Position numbers and translations under genes: made by a program
In this document: in pieces, positions 1 through 8,797 of the stretch
Layout of the letters: the number at the start of each line of letters is the position of its first letter
How positions within the stretch are numbered: position 1 is the stretch's first letter
Assembly (NCBI GenBank): GCA_937907705.1
Contig: CALCVP010000031.1
Coordinates: forward strand, 248,001 to 312,000
Reading direction: 5' to 3'
Length of the DNA: 64,000 nt
Source: an uncultured Prevotella sp.
GTDB lineage: Bacteria; Bacteroidota; Bacteroidia; Bacteroidales; Bacteroidaceae
Notes under the pieces: generated by a model
Seen by the model: the letters and a program-made list of their open reading frames with translations, nothing else
What the model was told of the DNA's origin: nothing
Database searches by the model: none

Positions 1-74
1 ATGCCCGTAGTAACGGTAAGTCCTATGGTCAACAGGACAATGTATAGTAAATGTCTCAACACAGAATAATGCAT
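1..74 (-). CDS. Start of a secreted or membrane protein, truncated by the window edge
   Basis: The minus strand reads open from an ATG at 74 to the window edge. The visible 24 residues begin MHYSVLRHLLYIVLLTIGLT, a basic N-terminus followed by a hydrophobic stretch, as in a signal peptide or first membrane segment. A purine-rich AGAGAAAAGAGAA lies directly before the start codon. The product cannot be named because the rest of the gene lies outside the window. It points the same way as the lipoprotein genes at 449-6066 and may belong to the same block. The short length leaves chance as an alternative. Confidence 0.45.
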   Translation of the reverse strand, partial: MHYSVLRHLLYIVLLTIGLTVTTG

Positions 75-448
75 TTCTCTTTTCTCTATTGATAGCAGGC
101 AATCGGTTCTTTCAGCGTGCTATCATAGTTCCTTTGGTTTATGGCGGGCGTGCTTTCGCATGGCCCGACTTTTCATATTCTTTTCTGCATGGATGGCAAG
201 CGGAGTGCTGTTTTTGCTCAACCGTGCTTTGCCTTTGCGGTTTTCCTTACTCTATGTTTTTCTGCAATAGCTCTAACATACAGTAGGTTATCTCTATCCT
301 TTGACGTTTCCTTTACTGATGGGTTCCATGCTTCACCTTTAACATGGAAAATGCAGCCGCCGACATCAGCAGCTGCATCTTCTTGCTTCGTAGAAAAATC
401 TTGTAGCATAAGGTGGACCATAAGTCCACCTTTAAGATTTTAGCATAA
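75..448. other. Intergenic stretch without a supported gene
   Basis: Several short open frames cross this stretch in conflicting directions, and none has a convincing start or protein character. The only structure seen is a hairpin at 410-432 (AAGGTGGAC paired with GTCCACCTT). It lies just downstream of the minus-strand lipoprotein gene that ends at 449 and may be a weak terminator for it; the tail is only modestly T-rich on that strand. Confidence 0.5.
410..432 (-). terminator. Possible weak terminator of the 772-aa lipoprotein gene
   Basis: A 9-bp perfect stem (AAGGTGGAC / GTCCACCTT) with a 5-nt loop lies about 17 nt past the stop codon at 449 on the minus strand. The downstream minus-strand sequence reaches a TTTTT run only about 13 nt later, so intrinsic termination is plausible but not strong. 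Confidence 0.35.
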
Positions 449-2767
449 TTATTTCTTGGTGTTTGTAAGTTTGAACACTTGCAGACGGCTCTGGCCATAA
501 GCTACATAGATGTAACCATCGTTGTCTACATATACGTAGTTGGCTGAGTTCTTGTCGGTGCAAGCGCGGTGTGTAACCTCGTTTCCGTTCTTGTCGAGCA
601 CTACGAGACCGTAACCGCCACACGCTACATAGATATAATCGCCTTTTACTGCTACACCGTTGGCATAACCCTTCACCTTGCCGGTTTGTGCGTTGACAGG
701 AGCTGTCCATGTCCAGGTAGCGGTAGTAGAACCGTTTTGGAATGCGCTGATACCGTTGGCGTTGCGACATACGTAGAGGTTGTTGCCGTCTACGGCGATG
801 GTGTTCTTGCCGTTGTTAGGCTCAATGGCACCTACTGTGTAAGTCTTTTCAGGGTTCGTCATGGTAGCATCGGCAAATACCTCAACAGTACCGTTGATTG
901 CGGCATCACCGTTAGTGTTGCGGCTGTCATAGCGCAGTGCGTAAATCTTGTTGCCGCTTACTGCCAAGTGCTTTGCCTTGCCGGCTGTTTCAACAGTGGT
1001 AAGCAGCTTGTTGCTGTTGTTGAAAACCTCGTAACCTCTTGTGCTTGCCACGATGATGTTGTCGCCATAAGGCACTACACAGTTGGCATCGAAGCCGTTC
1101 TCCACGTTCTTCTTGGCCAGGTTGACAATGTTGAGCGCCTTGTCTGCGGTGCTGATAGTGTTGCCGCTGAGGGCGATATTGCCGAGCATGCCACCTTCTG
1201 TATATGAGCTGCCTGCCAGATAAATCTGGTTGTTGGCTACCAACAGGTGATTGTAGTCGAGGTCGTTCTCTGAGTCAGCCACGTATTGCTTTAGCTCTAC
1301 GTTGTTTCCGGTGCGTGTGAAGTACTCCAGGCAAGCGCCATGACCGGTGCCACGGGTGTGGTATGATACATAGAAGTTGCCTGTTGCACCCTCTTGTACG
1401 GCAGTGGCAGAGATGTCGTGTGTATGGTCGTAAGCGATGGAAGAGACAACATCGAGTTTTGGTTTTGTGATAACCTGATCTGTATTCATCCCGTAACCGC
1501 AACCGTCGGCAGTTTCCTTTACTTCAACGCCGGCGCGGGCATACTTCAGGTAAGAAGCTGTGATGTCCAAATCGTCAAAGTCTACCTTGTTGGCAGCAGC
1601 CTCGGCACCGTTCTTGTAGGTCTCGTTGAACTCGAGCAAGAATGCCTGGTTGGTATTAGGAGTGGCAAAGTTGTTGATCTGGTCGTTGCCGGCATAGATA
1701 AACTTGTCTGCCTTTACGTAAGCCACAGCGTTGTCACCGTTGAGCTTGATTTGTCCGTTGGTGTTGTCGGTAGTATAGGTACCCATCTTGATGCCGCCCT
1801 TGTTGCCCAATACAATCTGGCTGTTGCCTTTCTGGGTTACAGTGCCAACGCCTTTGTTGTAGACGTTCAGGTAGTTGGTCTGCAATACGGCTGTACCGCT
1901 CAAGTTGAGCGCACCTTCTACGGTTACAGAGCAGTCGGTATAGAGCTTGCCGCTGTAAAGGTCAAGGTCGTTTGCCAGTAATGCACCGCCAAAGTGCACA
2001 GCAGCCTCGTTGTCTATTTCAGCTTTCTTCTCCCAGCTTTCGATATTGGCATCGGCAGTAGCGCTTGGAGTGATGAAGCCTTTGCCTGTTACATTGATTT
2101 TGGCATTGTTCCTGACTCTCAGTCCAGACACTCTGAGAGATCCGTCTACGTAAAGGTTAGAGTAAATGTCTGCCATCTTGTCGGCAATGCTTAAGTTGCC
2201 TTTCTTGTAGAAGTATCCGCCATTGTGCACCACGAAGCGGTCTGCCACAGCTACATCGCCATAGCAATAAATCTTGTCACCGCTTGCAGTGAGGCTTGCT
2301 GAGAGACCTGTGCCTGTGAAGTCGAGCTTACCGCCGGTCAACACGTAGATGGTATTGTTGCTGTTGGTACCGCTGTAACGTAGTGTACCGCCTTTCTGCA
2401 CATAGATGGTCAAGCCGCTCAGCTTGTTGGAAGTGGCAAATTCTACTGTCTTTCCTTTGGCAATATAGTAGGTTGTGCCTGCTGTTGCAGCGTTGGCATC
2501 TGTCAGCTCTACGGCTTCTGCAGGAGTAGTAGGCTCTGCGGGCATGTCGAGCAGACCGGCAAAGAGGGTTGCGTCAGCAGCCTTGTTGGCTGAAGATGTC
2601 TTGTAGTTGGTTACGCGTGCTGCCAAAGAAGTAGCATCAGAACTTGAATTGAGGGTAAGACCAGTGATGTCGGGGGTAACACCTGGCTGGGTGTTGTCAT
2701 CACTGCTACAAGCAGTAAACAAGCTTACTGCCAGTCCCATTAATACGATTACTTTAGATGTTTTCAT
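449..2767 (-). CDS. Surface lipoprotein, paralog A (beta-rich N-terminal half plus propeller-like C-terminal half)
   Basis: The 772-aa protein starts with a signal peptide and lipobox (LFTAC, Cys20) followed by SSDD, so it is predicted to be a lipid-anchored envelope protein, probably surface-exposed. Residues of roughly 95-420 are low-complexity and rich in Gly, Asn, Thr and Val, with short repeating strands such as GGTLRYSG and GGKLDFTG, resembling a beta-helix or polymer-like fold. From about residue 440 to the end, recurrent strand patterns (IYVACGGYGLVVLDKNG, YIYVAYGQSRLQVFK) suggest a beta-propeller. It is a clear paralog of the neighbouring gene at 3655-6066. They share VTNYK near the N-terminus, YDHTHDISAT in the middle, GKAKHL, EPNNGKN, and the C-terminal YG(Q/K)SRLQVFK. 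No enzymatic motif was recognised, and the function is unknown. A promoter-like element lies 258 bp upstream. Confidence 0.9.
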   Translation of the reverse strand: MKTSKVIVLMGLAVSLFTACSSDDNTQPGVTPDITGLTLNSSSDATSLAARVTNYKTSSANKAADATLFAGLLDMPAEPTTPAEAVELTDANAATAGTTYYIAKGKTVEFATSNKLSGLTIYVQKGGTLRYSGTNSNNTIYVLTGGKLDFTGTGLSASLTASGDKIYCYGDVAVADRFVVHNGGYFYKKGNLSIADKMADIYSNLYVDGSLRVSGLRVRNNAKINVTGKGFITPSATADANIESWEKKAEIDNEAAVHFGGALLANDLDLYSGKLYTDCSVTVEGALNLSGTAVLQTNYLNVYNKGVGTVTQKGNSQIVLGNKGGIKMGTYTTDNTNGQIKLNGDNAVAYVKADKFIYAGNDQINNFATPNTNQAFLLEFNETYKNGAEAAANKVDFDDLDITASYLKYARAGVEVKETADGCGYGMNTDQVITKPKLDVVSSIAYDHTHDISATAVQEGATGNFYVSYHTRGTGHGACLEYFTRTGNNVELKQYVADSENDLDYNHLLVANNQIYLAGSSYTEGGMLGNIALSGNTISTADKALNIVNLAKKNVENGFDANCVVPYGDNIIVASTRGYEVFNNSNKLLTTVETAGKAKHLAVSGNKIYALRYDSRNTNGDAAINGTVEVFADATMTNPEKTYTVGAIEPNNGKNTIAVDGNNLYVCRNANGISAFQNGSTTATWTWTAPVNAQTGKVKGYANGVAVKGDYIYVACGGYGLVVLDKNGNEVTHRACTDKNSANYVYVDNDGYIYVAYGQSRLQVFKLTNTKK

Positions 2768-3024
2768 TCTTATGATTGATTAAATTATACGTATCATATT
2801 CTTTCAATAATCATTCGGTAGTCTCTAAAATAATAAAATGTGCTACTCTTTTCTTCAGATAATTAGTATTTAAATGTTGGGTCGCCGTTTGACAGTGGCT
2901 GGGTTAAATAGATGATAGAATGCAGCAAATGCTTTATGTGCTGTTGGATAGTGATTGGTTCCAAGCATTTGTTTTTTCAATAGAAGTTTTCTTTCACACG
3001 TTACTTTATCAGACTATTCGCTTG

Positions 3025-3032
3025 CAAATATA
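3025..3032 (-). promoter_or_regulatory. Candidate -7 promoter element for the 772-aa lipoprotein gene
   Basis: On the minus strand this octamer reads TATATTTG, matching the Bacteroidetes TAnnTTTG consensus. Transcription would start near 3018 and leave a leader of about 250 nt before the ATG at 2767. No clear TTTG partner was found at the usual upstream spacing, so support is moderate. Confidence 0.4.
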
Positions 3033-3241
3033 CGTAAATTTTGTATTTATAATAAGGTTATTTAGTTAAATAAATTTAATTGGTATATGAAATGAATTTA
3101 CTTTTTCTTTGTTCTCGCTTTTTTAGTTGGTGCGTGAGGCTCAGAGAGTTAAGCTGTTGGCTCTTTCCTTCAGCCATCAACGGTTGCTGCTGTGGGCTGG
3201 TTGCACTGAAACGGGCTGATGCCCACGCTGTGTTCACCTGT

Positions 3242-3338
3242 TGCCCGCGCCTTGGGCATCGAGTGCCCACGCCTTGGGCACTCAGCGGGCATAGTCCTTT
3301 TGCTTCGAAAAGTCCTGCTGTCAAGCCCTTCGACAGCA
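3242..3338. repeat. Nested palindromes in the 2768-3654 gene-free stretch
   Basis: The 887-bp stretch 2768-3654 holds no convincing gene. It contains nested inverted repeats. TGCCCGC at 3242-3248 pairs with GCGGGCA at 3285-3291, and inside this pair GAGTGCCCA (3261-3269) pairs with TGGGCACTC (3275-3283). CGCCTTGGGCA occurs twice (3248-3258 and 3270-3280). A second hairpin at 3316-3338 pairs TGCTGTC with GACAGCA. The arrangement is a compound palindrome rather than a simple terminator, because no T-run follows on either strand. Confidence 0.6.
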
Positions 3339-3481
3339 TGCTTTCGTATAGCTGCGGCGGCATCTTTTTGTCTTTGCCTTGCCTTTATACCGAAAAGCCG
3401 GGCTTCTGTTATGCCCTGAAATGAAAGCAACTCATGCTTTGTCTTGACTGTAAAGGATGATGGAATGCTGCTTGTTTCGGG

Positions 3482-3520
3482 AAAAATAAAAGAGAGAAGA
3501 ACAGGCAAGTTCTTCTCTCT
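3482..3520 (-). terminator. Intrinsic terminator of the 803-aa lipoprotein gene
   Basis: A perfect 12-bp stem (AGAGAGAAGAAC at 3491-3502 with GTTCTTCTCTCT at 3509-3520) is followed on the minus strand by TTTATTTTT. It lies about 135 nt past the stop codon at 3655 and fits a classical rho-independent terminator. Confidence 0.75.
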
Positions 3521-3654
3521 TTGTTGTCATATTGTATGGAAATCCGTGTGTTTCTTGTACTTTCTTTACAGAAATTTGTATTTTTCTTGTCAATTGTACA
3601 GATAGGAATCAACGTTTTTCTTTACTGTTTTTTATCAGCGTTTAATGTGTATCT

Positions 3655-6066
3655 TTATTTCGCATTGTTGAATTTGAATACTTGCAAACGGCTCTTTCCG
3701 TAAGCTACATACAGGTAACCGTTGTATTCGGTTACATAGTTGGCTGAGTAGCCGCACTCGCGGTGGGTCAGCTCTGTGCCGTTCAAGTCGAGTGCTACGA
3801 GACCGTATGAACCGTAAGCCACAAACACATTGTTGTCAGTTACACAGCAACCGTTGGCGTAAGCCTTGTAGCTGCCGTCTTTGTTGATAGGATTCTTTAT
3901 CTGGAAGGTCCATTTTTCTGTGCCTGTTGCCTCATCGAAGCATCTTACGCCAGATGCACCCAAGCATACATAGATGCGGTTGTCTCTTACGGCTATTACA
4001 TTTTTACCGTTGTTAGGCTCAACCTGTCCAGCCTTGAAGCGCAGCATTGGCGTGCCTTGCATCTGTGGGTCGGCATCGCGGTCGAACACTTCTACATAAG
4101 CATCGATAGCCTCGTCAGGGTCATTCGTGCGGCGGTCGAGCACCAGTGCAAAGATCTTGCTGTTGCTTACGCACAGATGCTTGGCCTTGCCGCTCTTGGC
4201 TTGGTCTATGCGTGCATAAGTGTCATCGTTGCTGTAACACTCATATCCGTTTGTACTTGCCGTAAGCAGGTGCTTTGCCTTGCTGGGTTCATTGTCCAGT
4301 ACCACGCAGTTGACGTCAGACTTGCCTGCTTTTGCATCCAAAGGCATTATCTGTAAAGGCTGCTTTACATAGGTGTTGCCCTCCGCGTTTTCCGCTACCG
4401 AAGACACGTCTTTCAGCAATCCGGTAGACGGGTCAATGTCCATATAAGCCAGCATGCCGCCTTTCTTGGCGTGGTTGCCGGCCATATAGATGCGGTCGCG
4501 TGTCTTGTCAATCATGATATGGTTGTAATCAAGCATATCCTCATTGTCTCTGAGGTATTGCAACAGCTTCACTTGCTTGTTGGCATCTACCGGTTGGAAC
4601 ACCTCCAGGCAGGCACCTTGTGAGTTGCCGCGGGTGTGGTAAGACATGTACATCTTGTCTTTCTCGCTGTAAGGAGCCACACATGTAGCCGAGATATCAT
4701 GGGTGTGGTCATAGTCAATGCCTGAAATCAGGTCGAAGGTAGGCACTGAAGGGGTAGTGGGCTTGTCGTTGTAGCCCGTATTGTTGTTGCAATCGCTCTT
4801 CTTGACGATAACGGCTGCCGCCTCGGAAGCATCGGCTCTGTGTACGTTGTTGCCGTTGAAGTTCACGCCGACAGGGTTGCCGTTGACATAGAATTTGCCG
4901 TCAACCACCACGTGAGAGTTGTCGCCGGGGGCACCGAAAAAGTCAACACTGTAAGTGCCGTCTGCCTCTTGTGCACCATTGTTGAAGTTGAATTGGCCTG
5001 CCCTTACGTATGCACTGGCATTGTCGCCCTTGATGTATGTCTTGGCTATATCTTGGTTGTAGCATGCATATTCGCCTTCCACGTCAATCATGCTTTGGTC
5101 TGAGAGCACTACATTAGCACCAGAACTCTGCACGAAGCTCTTGGCTTTGCAATAGCTGATTTCGATGTTTGAACCACTGTTCATGTTGAGATTGCCGTTG
5201 ATGGTGGCACTACACTCGTTGAAGAACTTGGCTCCGCTGTTCATGCTCATATCGCCATTGGTGTAGAATTTGCCGCCAATGTGCATGGCAGTAGGTTTCG
5301 TCCATGTGTCCCATTCGTTGGCAGGACCGTTTACTCTGAACTCTCCTGTTCCGGAAAGGGTGCAGTCTCCGACAATGTTCAGCACCGCCCCGGCGTTGTC
5401 CATGGCACTTGCCTTGAGGCTTCCGCCTATGTAGCATTGGCTTTGCACATCGAATCTGTTGTTGCCCAAGTCAACATCGCCTATGGTATAGAAAGGGCCT
5501 TGAATCTGGAATTTGGAGGTAATGCCGGAGAAGTCTATTGTGCCAAAGTTGACAACAGTAGCCTCATGCAGCGGGTTAGTGTCGGCACCGAGAATGAGTT
5601 TGCCGCCTTTCAGCACCACAATCTTTGTGCTTGCGTTGCAATATACACCGTTACCGGTATTGAATGTACCGGCTATATAGATGGTGGAGTTGCTGTAATT
5701 AGAGCTATATTGATAGGTTTCGCCAGCCGGTATATAGTATTCGCCGGCCGGTAAGTCCCAAACATTAGATCCGGTATAGTCGCCCATCTTCAATGCTTTG
5801 GCAGAAGCAGGAACCGTGGTTGGCTCGGTAGGCATGCCGAGTACATCCTTAAAAAGGGTGGCGTCAGCAGCTTTCCTGGCTGTGTTACTTGACTTGTAGT
5901 TGGTTACACGCGAGTTTAAGTCGGCCACGTTGCTGTTTGAAACCACCGCAGAACCCAAGACGTCAGGTTTTACACCACCGGCTTCAATTACATCGTTGTC
6001 GCTGCTACAACTGGCAAACAAGGCTGTTGCCAAGCCCATGAGGACAATAAGTTTAGATGCTTTCAT
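3655..6066 (-). CDS. Surface lipoprotein, paralog B (beta-rich N-terminal half plus propeller-like C-terminal half)
   Basis: The start at 6066 (MKASKLIVLM) was chosen over an in-frame upstream ATG at 6114 because it gives a normal signal peptide with lipobox LFASC. The product is then 803 aa. The N-terminal half is rich in Asn, Gly and Ser with short repeating strands (GGKFYTNGDMSMNSG, ATINGNLNMNSG). The C-terminal half carries repeated YVxxG / VFDRDA-type strands that look like a propeller. The protein shares many landmarks with the gene at 449-2767, including YDHTHDISAT, SYHTRG, GACLE, LDYNH, GGMLA/GGMLG, EPNNGKN and SRLQVFK. The pair therefore arose by tandem duplication and then diverged, most strongly in the N-terminal half. 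The ligand or role is unknown. Surface adhesion or glycan binding are possibilities, neither shown by the sequence. Confidence 0.9.
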   Translation of the reverse strand: MKASKLIVLMGLATALFASCSSDNDVIEAGGVKPDVLGSAVVSNSNVADLNSRVTNYKSSNTARKAADATLFKDVLGMPTEPTTVPASAKALKMGDYTGSNVWDLPAGEYYIPAGETYQYSSNYSNSTIYIAGTFNTGNGVYCNASTKIVVLKGGKLILGADTNPLHEATVVNFGTIDFSGITSKFQIQGPFYTIGDVDLGNNRFDVQSQCYIGGSLKASAMDNAGAVLNIVGDCTLSGTGEFRVNGPANEWDTWTKPTAMHIGGKFYTNGDMSMNSGAKFFNECSATINGNLNMNSGSNIEISYCKAKSFVQSSGANVVLSDQSMIDVEGEYACYNQDIAKTYIKGDNASAYVRAGQFNFNNGAQEADGTYSVDFFGAPGDNSHVVVDGKFYVNGNPVGVNFNGNNVHRADASEAAAVIVKKSDCNNNTGYNDKPTTPSVPTFDLISGIDYDHTHDISATCVAPYSEKDKMYMSYHTRGNSQGACLEVFQPVDANKQVKLLQYLRDNEDMLDYNHIMIDKTRDRIYMAGNHAKKGGMLAYMDIDPSTGLLKDVSSVAENAEGNTYVKQPLQIMPLDAKAGKSDVNCVVLDNEPSKAKHLLTASTNGYECYSNDDTYARIDQAKSGKAKHLCVSNSKIFALVLDRRTNDPDEAIDAYVEVFDRDADPQMQGTPMLRFKAGQVEPNNGKNVIAVRDNRIYVCLGASGVRCFDEATGTEKWTFQIKNPINKDGSYKAYANGCCVTDNNVFVAYGSYGLVALDLNGTELTHRECGYSANYVTEYNGYLYVAYGKSRLQVFKFNNAK

Positions 6067-6222
6067 TGTAATTGTAATGTTTAAATTGTTCTCAAATATC
6101 ATTTTTGTTGTCATTCTATTTCACTGGTTTCCCCCTTAAACAGGGCATTTTGTATGAAATATTAACGATAGATGAAATCAGTTTATAGAATTATAGGTAT
6201 CTGATAATTAGGTATTTGTTTG

Positions 6223-6230
6223 CAAAATTA
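6223..6230 (-). promoter_or_regulatory. Candidate -7 promoter element for the 803-aa lipoprotein gene
   Basis: On the minus strand the octamer is TAATTTTG (TAnnTTTG). Transcription would begin near 6216, about 150 nt before the ATG at 6066. It lies in the 423-bp gap 6067-6489, which otherwise holds only the GH3 terminator. Confidence 0.45.
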
Positions 6231-6390
6231 AGAAAAACATAGATTAGTTCCATGCTTGTTAAGTTAAATTATATTAATTGGAAAATGTCTGTTATCTTGC
6301 GTTTACTGTTTGTTGCTTTATTTGAAATAATAAAGTTGCGTGTCTGGTTTGCGGCTTATCCAAGTTTGCTTAGGTGCTTGTAAAAGAAAG

Positions 6391-6442
6391 ATGCAGACCA
6401 AAGTGGCTTTCTCTTCCTATTCAAAGCCACTTGAGTCTGCAT
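6391..6442 (-). terminator. Intrinsic terminator of the GH3 gene
   Basis: A long interrupted hairpin pairs ATGCAGAC (6391-6398) and AAAGTGGCTTT (6400-6410) with AAAGCCACTT (6423-6432) and GTCTGCAT (6435-6442). On the minus strand it is followed by CTTTCTTTTA. It lies about 50 nt past the GH3 stop codon and would separate the PUL enzymes from the lipoprotein pair. Confidence 0.7.
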
Positions 6443-6489
6443 CTTGTCATTTTATAATTACTTGTGTCTTTACACTTGTATCGTGTCCT

Positions 6490-8688
6490 TTATTCACAAG
6501 TAAAGGTAGCTGTTCCTCTTACATCGGTCTCGCTGGCACAAACGTAAGCCTTGAACTTGCCCGGTTCTACCACAAAATTGTGGGTCTTGGTAGACCAGTA
6601 TTGCAGGTCTTCACCTGTGATGTCGAAGCTTACGGTCTTGGTTTCGCCGGGATTCAGACTCACTTTCCGGAAGTTTTTCAGCTCCTTTACTGGGCGTTCT
6701 TCAGCAGATTTTTCATCACCGATAAATAGTTCTACCACTTCTTTGCCAGCCACTTTGCCTGTGTTGGTAACGGCAACAGACAGGGTTATCTTGCCGTCTT
6801 TGTTCATGGTAGAGGTTGAGAGCGAAGGCTTTCCATACTTGAATGTGGTGTAGCTCAGACCATAGCCGAAGGGGAATTGAGGCTCAATCTTCTTGGTGTT
6901 GAACCAACGGTAGCCCACATAGATGCCCTCATCGTAGTAGACTGTATCATTCACACCGGGATAGCTGCGCTTACCTGATACGAAGCATGAGTAGTCGTTT
7001 TGCTTCTTGGCAAAGGTAACAGGCAGCTTGCCGCTTGGATTAACCTTGCCGGAGATGACCTCTGACAGGGTAGTACCGGACATGGAGCCTAAGTACCAGC
7101 AGTGAAGCATACCCTTGATGCTGTTGATCCAAGGTGTAGCAAAGGCGTTGCCGCCAAATGTTACCACCACGATGTTCTTCTGTATCTTTGCCAAGTCGGC
7201 TATCAACTCATTCTGCCCGAACGACAGATTGTAGTCTTTGCGGTCTGAAGCCTCACAGTCTTGGTAGCCATTCTTGTTGAGTCCGCCTATAAATATGATA
7301 AGGTCGGCTTTGCGTGCCTTCTCCAACGCCTCTTCTTTAAGCTTCTTGAGCGAGTCTGGGTTCAGCTTTTCCTGGTCGGCATAGAGTGCTCTGCCCGTAT
7401 AGTAACCTTGCGCATAGTCTATTTTGTCACCGTAAACAGCTTTCAAACCTTGCAGCGGCGAGATATCCATCTTGGTCTTCAGTTCAGACGATCCGCCGCC
7501 TTCGCTCATGTTTCTTGTGGCATTGTCGCCCACTACCAATATGCGCTGATACCTGTTGGACTGCAATGGCAGTATGCCACCTTGGTTTTTCAGCAGCACG
7601 ATACCCTCTTCTCCTATCTTCCGGCAGGCATCATAGTGTGCTTCAGAGCATTGTGAACCAATCACTTTATTGGCGTTCATGGCTGTGCGGAAGATAGTTC
7701 TCAGCACGCGTGCAGCCTTGTCATTAAGCACACTCATGGGTACTTTGCCCTCCTTTATCAATGCTTCAAAGGGGTCTGCCAGGTGATAGGTGTTGTAGCC
7801 TTTGCTCTTGTCTTCGGTCTTTCCGTTGGTATCGGTGCCCATTTCTATGTCCAGTCCGCAAGTAGCAGCCTGCCAGTCATCGTGTGCTCCGCCCCAATCG
7901 CTGATTACTGCACCGTCAAAGCCCCATTCCTTTTTCAGTATCTTGTTGAGCAGAGAGTCGTTGTGGCAGAGGTGCTGACCGTTCCATATAGGGTAAGACC
8001 CCATCATTGTCCACACGCCAGCCTGCTGCACACACTTCTTGAAGGCAGGAAGGTAAATCTCTCTGAGTGCCCTTTCGCCCACGTTTACATTGACAGTGAA
8101 GCGGTCCCACTCTTGATTGTTCAGTGCAAAGTGCTTCAGGCAGCACGCCACACCATTCTTCTGTGCGCTCTGAATGTAGGGCACAGCCATTTCGCCTGCC
8201 AGATACGGGTCTTCGCCCATATATTCGAAGCTGCGTCCGTTGAGCGGAACACGGGCTATGGTGGTGCCAGGTCCGAGCAGGACATCCTTGCCGCGGAAGG
8301 CAAATTCCTCGCTTACGGCATTGCCGTATACTGCGCTAAGGTCTCTGTTCCAGGTAGAAGCTAAGCAGGTCAATGAAGGAAACGCCACGATAGAGTCGTT
8401 GGTCCAGTTGGCTGTTTCCCATGTGTTCCAGTCCACTTCTGCGCGCACTCCGTGAGGGCCGTCGCTCATGTTCAGCTGTCGGATGCCCAATCTTGGCACG
8501 CCAGCTGACGTAAACTTGCTTTGTGCATGGAGCAGTTGTATCTTTTCATGCGTAGTCATTCGCGACAGAGCATCCTGCACGCGTGCCTCTACTGAGGCGT
8601 TAGGGTCCAGATAGACGGGTTTTGGGGTTTGTGCAGAGGCAGTTGCGGCCAGTGCCAAAGCCAAGGTAGCTGATAGTAATATCTTCAT
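6490..8688 (-). CDS. Glycoside hydrolase family 3, probable beta-glucosidase
   Basis: The 732-aa protein has a signal peptide ending near Ala19-Gln20, so it acts in the periplasm or on the cell surface. It shows the usual GH3 order: an N-terminal (beta/alpha)8 domain with SDGPHG (75-80), KHFALNNQE (185-193) and the nucleophile motif VISDWGG (Asp264), then the alpha/beta domain with VVVTFGGNAFATPW and GKLPVTF, and a C-terminal fibronectin III-like domain starting near FGYGLSYTTF. Length is normal for the family. It is the third of three co-oriented enzymes (GH31, GH2, GH3). In a xyloglucan pathway it would remove glucose from de-branched cello-oligosaccharides. That substrate is inferred from context; GH3 enzymes also include beta-xylosidases. 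Confidence 0.93.
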   Translation of the reverse strand: MKILLSATLALALAATASAQTPKPVYLDPNASVEARVQDALSRMTTHEKIQLLHAQSKFTSAGVPRLGIRQLNMSDGPHGVRAEVDWNTWETANWTNDSIVAFPSLTCLASTWNRDLSAVYGNAVSEEFAFRGKDVLLGPGTTIARVPLNGRSFEYMGEDPYLAGEMAVPYIQSAQKNGVACCLKHFALNNQEWDRFTVNVNVGERALREIYLPAFKKCVQQAGVWTMMGSYPIWNGQHLCHNDSLLNKILKKEWGFDGAVISDWGGAHDDWQAATCGLDIEMGTDTNGKTEDKSKGYNTYHLADPFEALIKEGKVPMSVLNDKAARVLRTIFRTAMNANKVIGSQCSEAHYDACRKIGEEGIVLLKNQGGILPLQSNRYQRILVVGDNATRNMSEGGGSSELKTKMDISPLQGLKAVYGDKIDYAQGYYTGRALYADQEKLNPDSLKKLKEEALEKARKADLIIFIGGLNKNGYQDCEASDRKDYNLSFGQNELIADLAKIQKNIVVVTFGGNAFATPWINSIKGMLHCWYLGSMSGTTLSEVISGKVNPSGKLPVTFAKKQNDYSCFVSGKRSYPGVNDTVYYDEGIYVGYRWFNTKKIEPQFPFGYGLSYTTFKYGKPSLSTSTMNKDGKITLSVAVTNTGKVAGKEVVELFIGDEKSAEERPVKELKNFRKVSLNPGETKTVSFDITGEDLQYWSTKTHNFVVEPGKFKAYVCASETDVRGTATFTCE

Positions 8689-8743
8689 GTTTATAGCTAA
8701 AATATTAGTTGGTTAATGTATGTTTTTTAAAGTGTTGTTCAAT

Positions 8744-8780
8744 AAGCAGGTGTTCATGACAGGCGAACAAGCACCTGCTT
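8744..8780 (-). terminator. Hairpin between GH2 and GH3 genes
   Basis: AAGCAGGTG (8744-8752) pairs with CACCTGCTT (8772-8780), extended inside by GTTC/GAAC. The hairpin lies 18 nt past the GH2 stop codon and 56 nt before the GH3 start codon. No immediate T-run follows, so it may reduce rather than stop read-through, or act as an mRNA processing or stability element. Confidence 0.45.
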
Positions 8781-8797
8781 GAAAATTTGTTATTGCC

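Noticed and set aside
569..1207. Long plus-strand frames opposite the lipoprotein, GH and fimbrial genes (for example 569-1207, 8870-9982, 27142-28305, 29887-31044)
   Set aside because: They mirror real genes on the other strand, have Cys/Val/Leu-rich antisense-type composition and no domain or start-site support.
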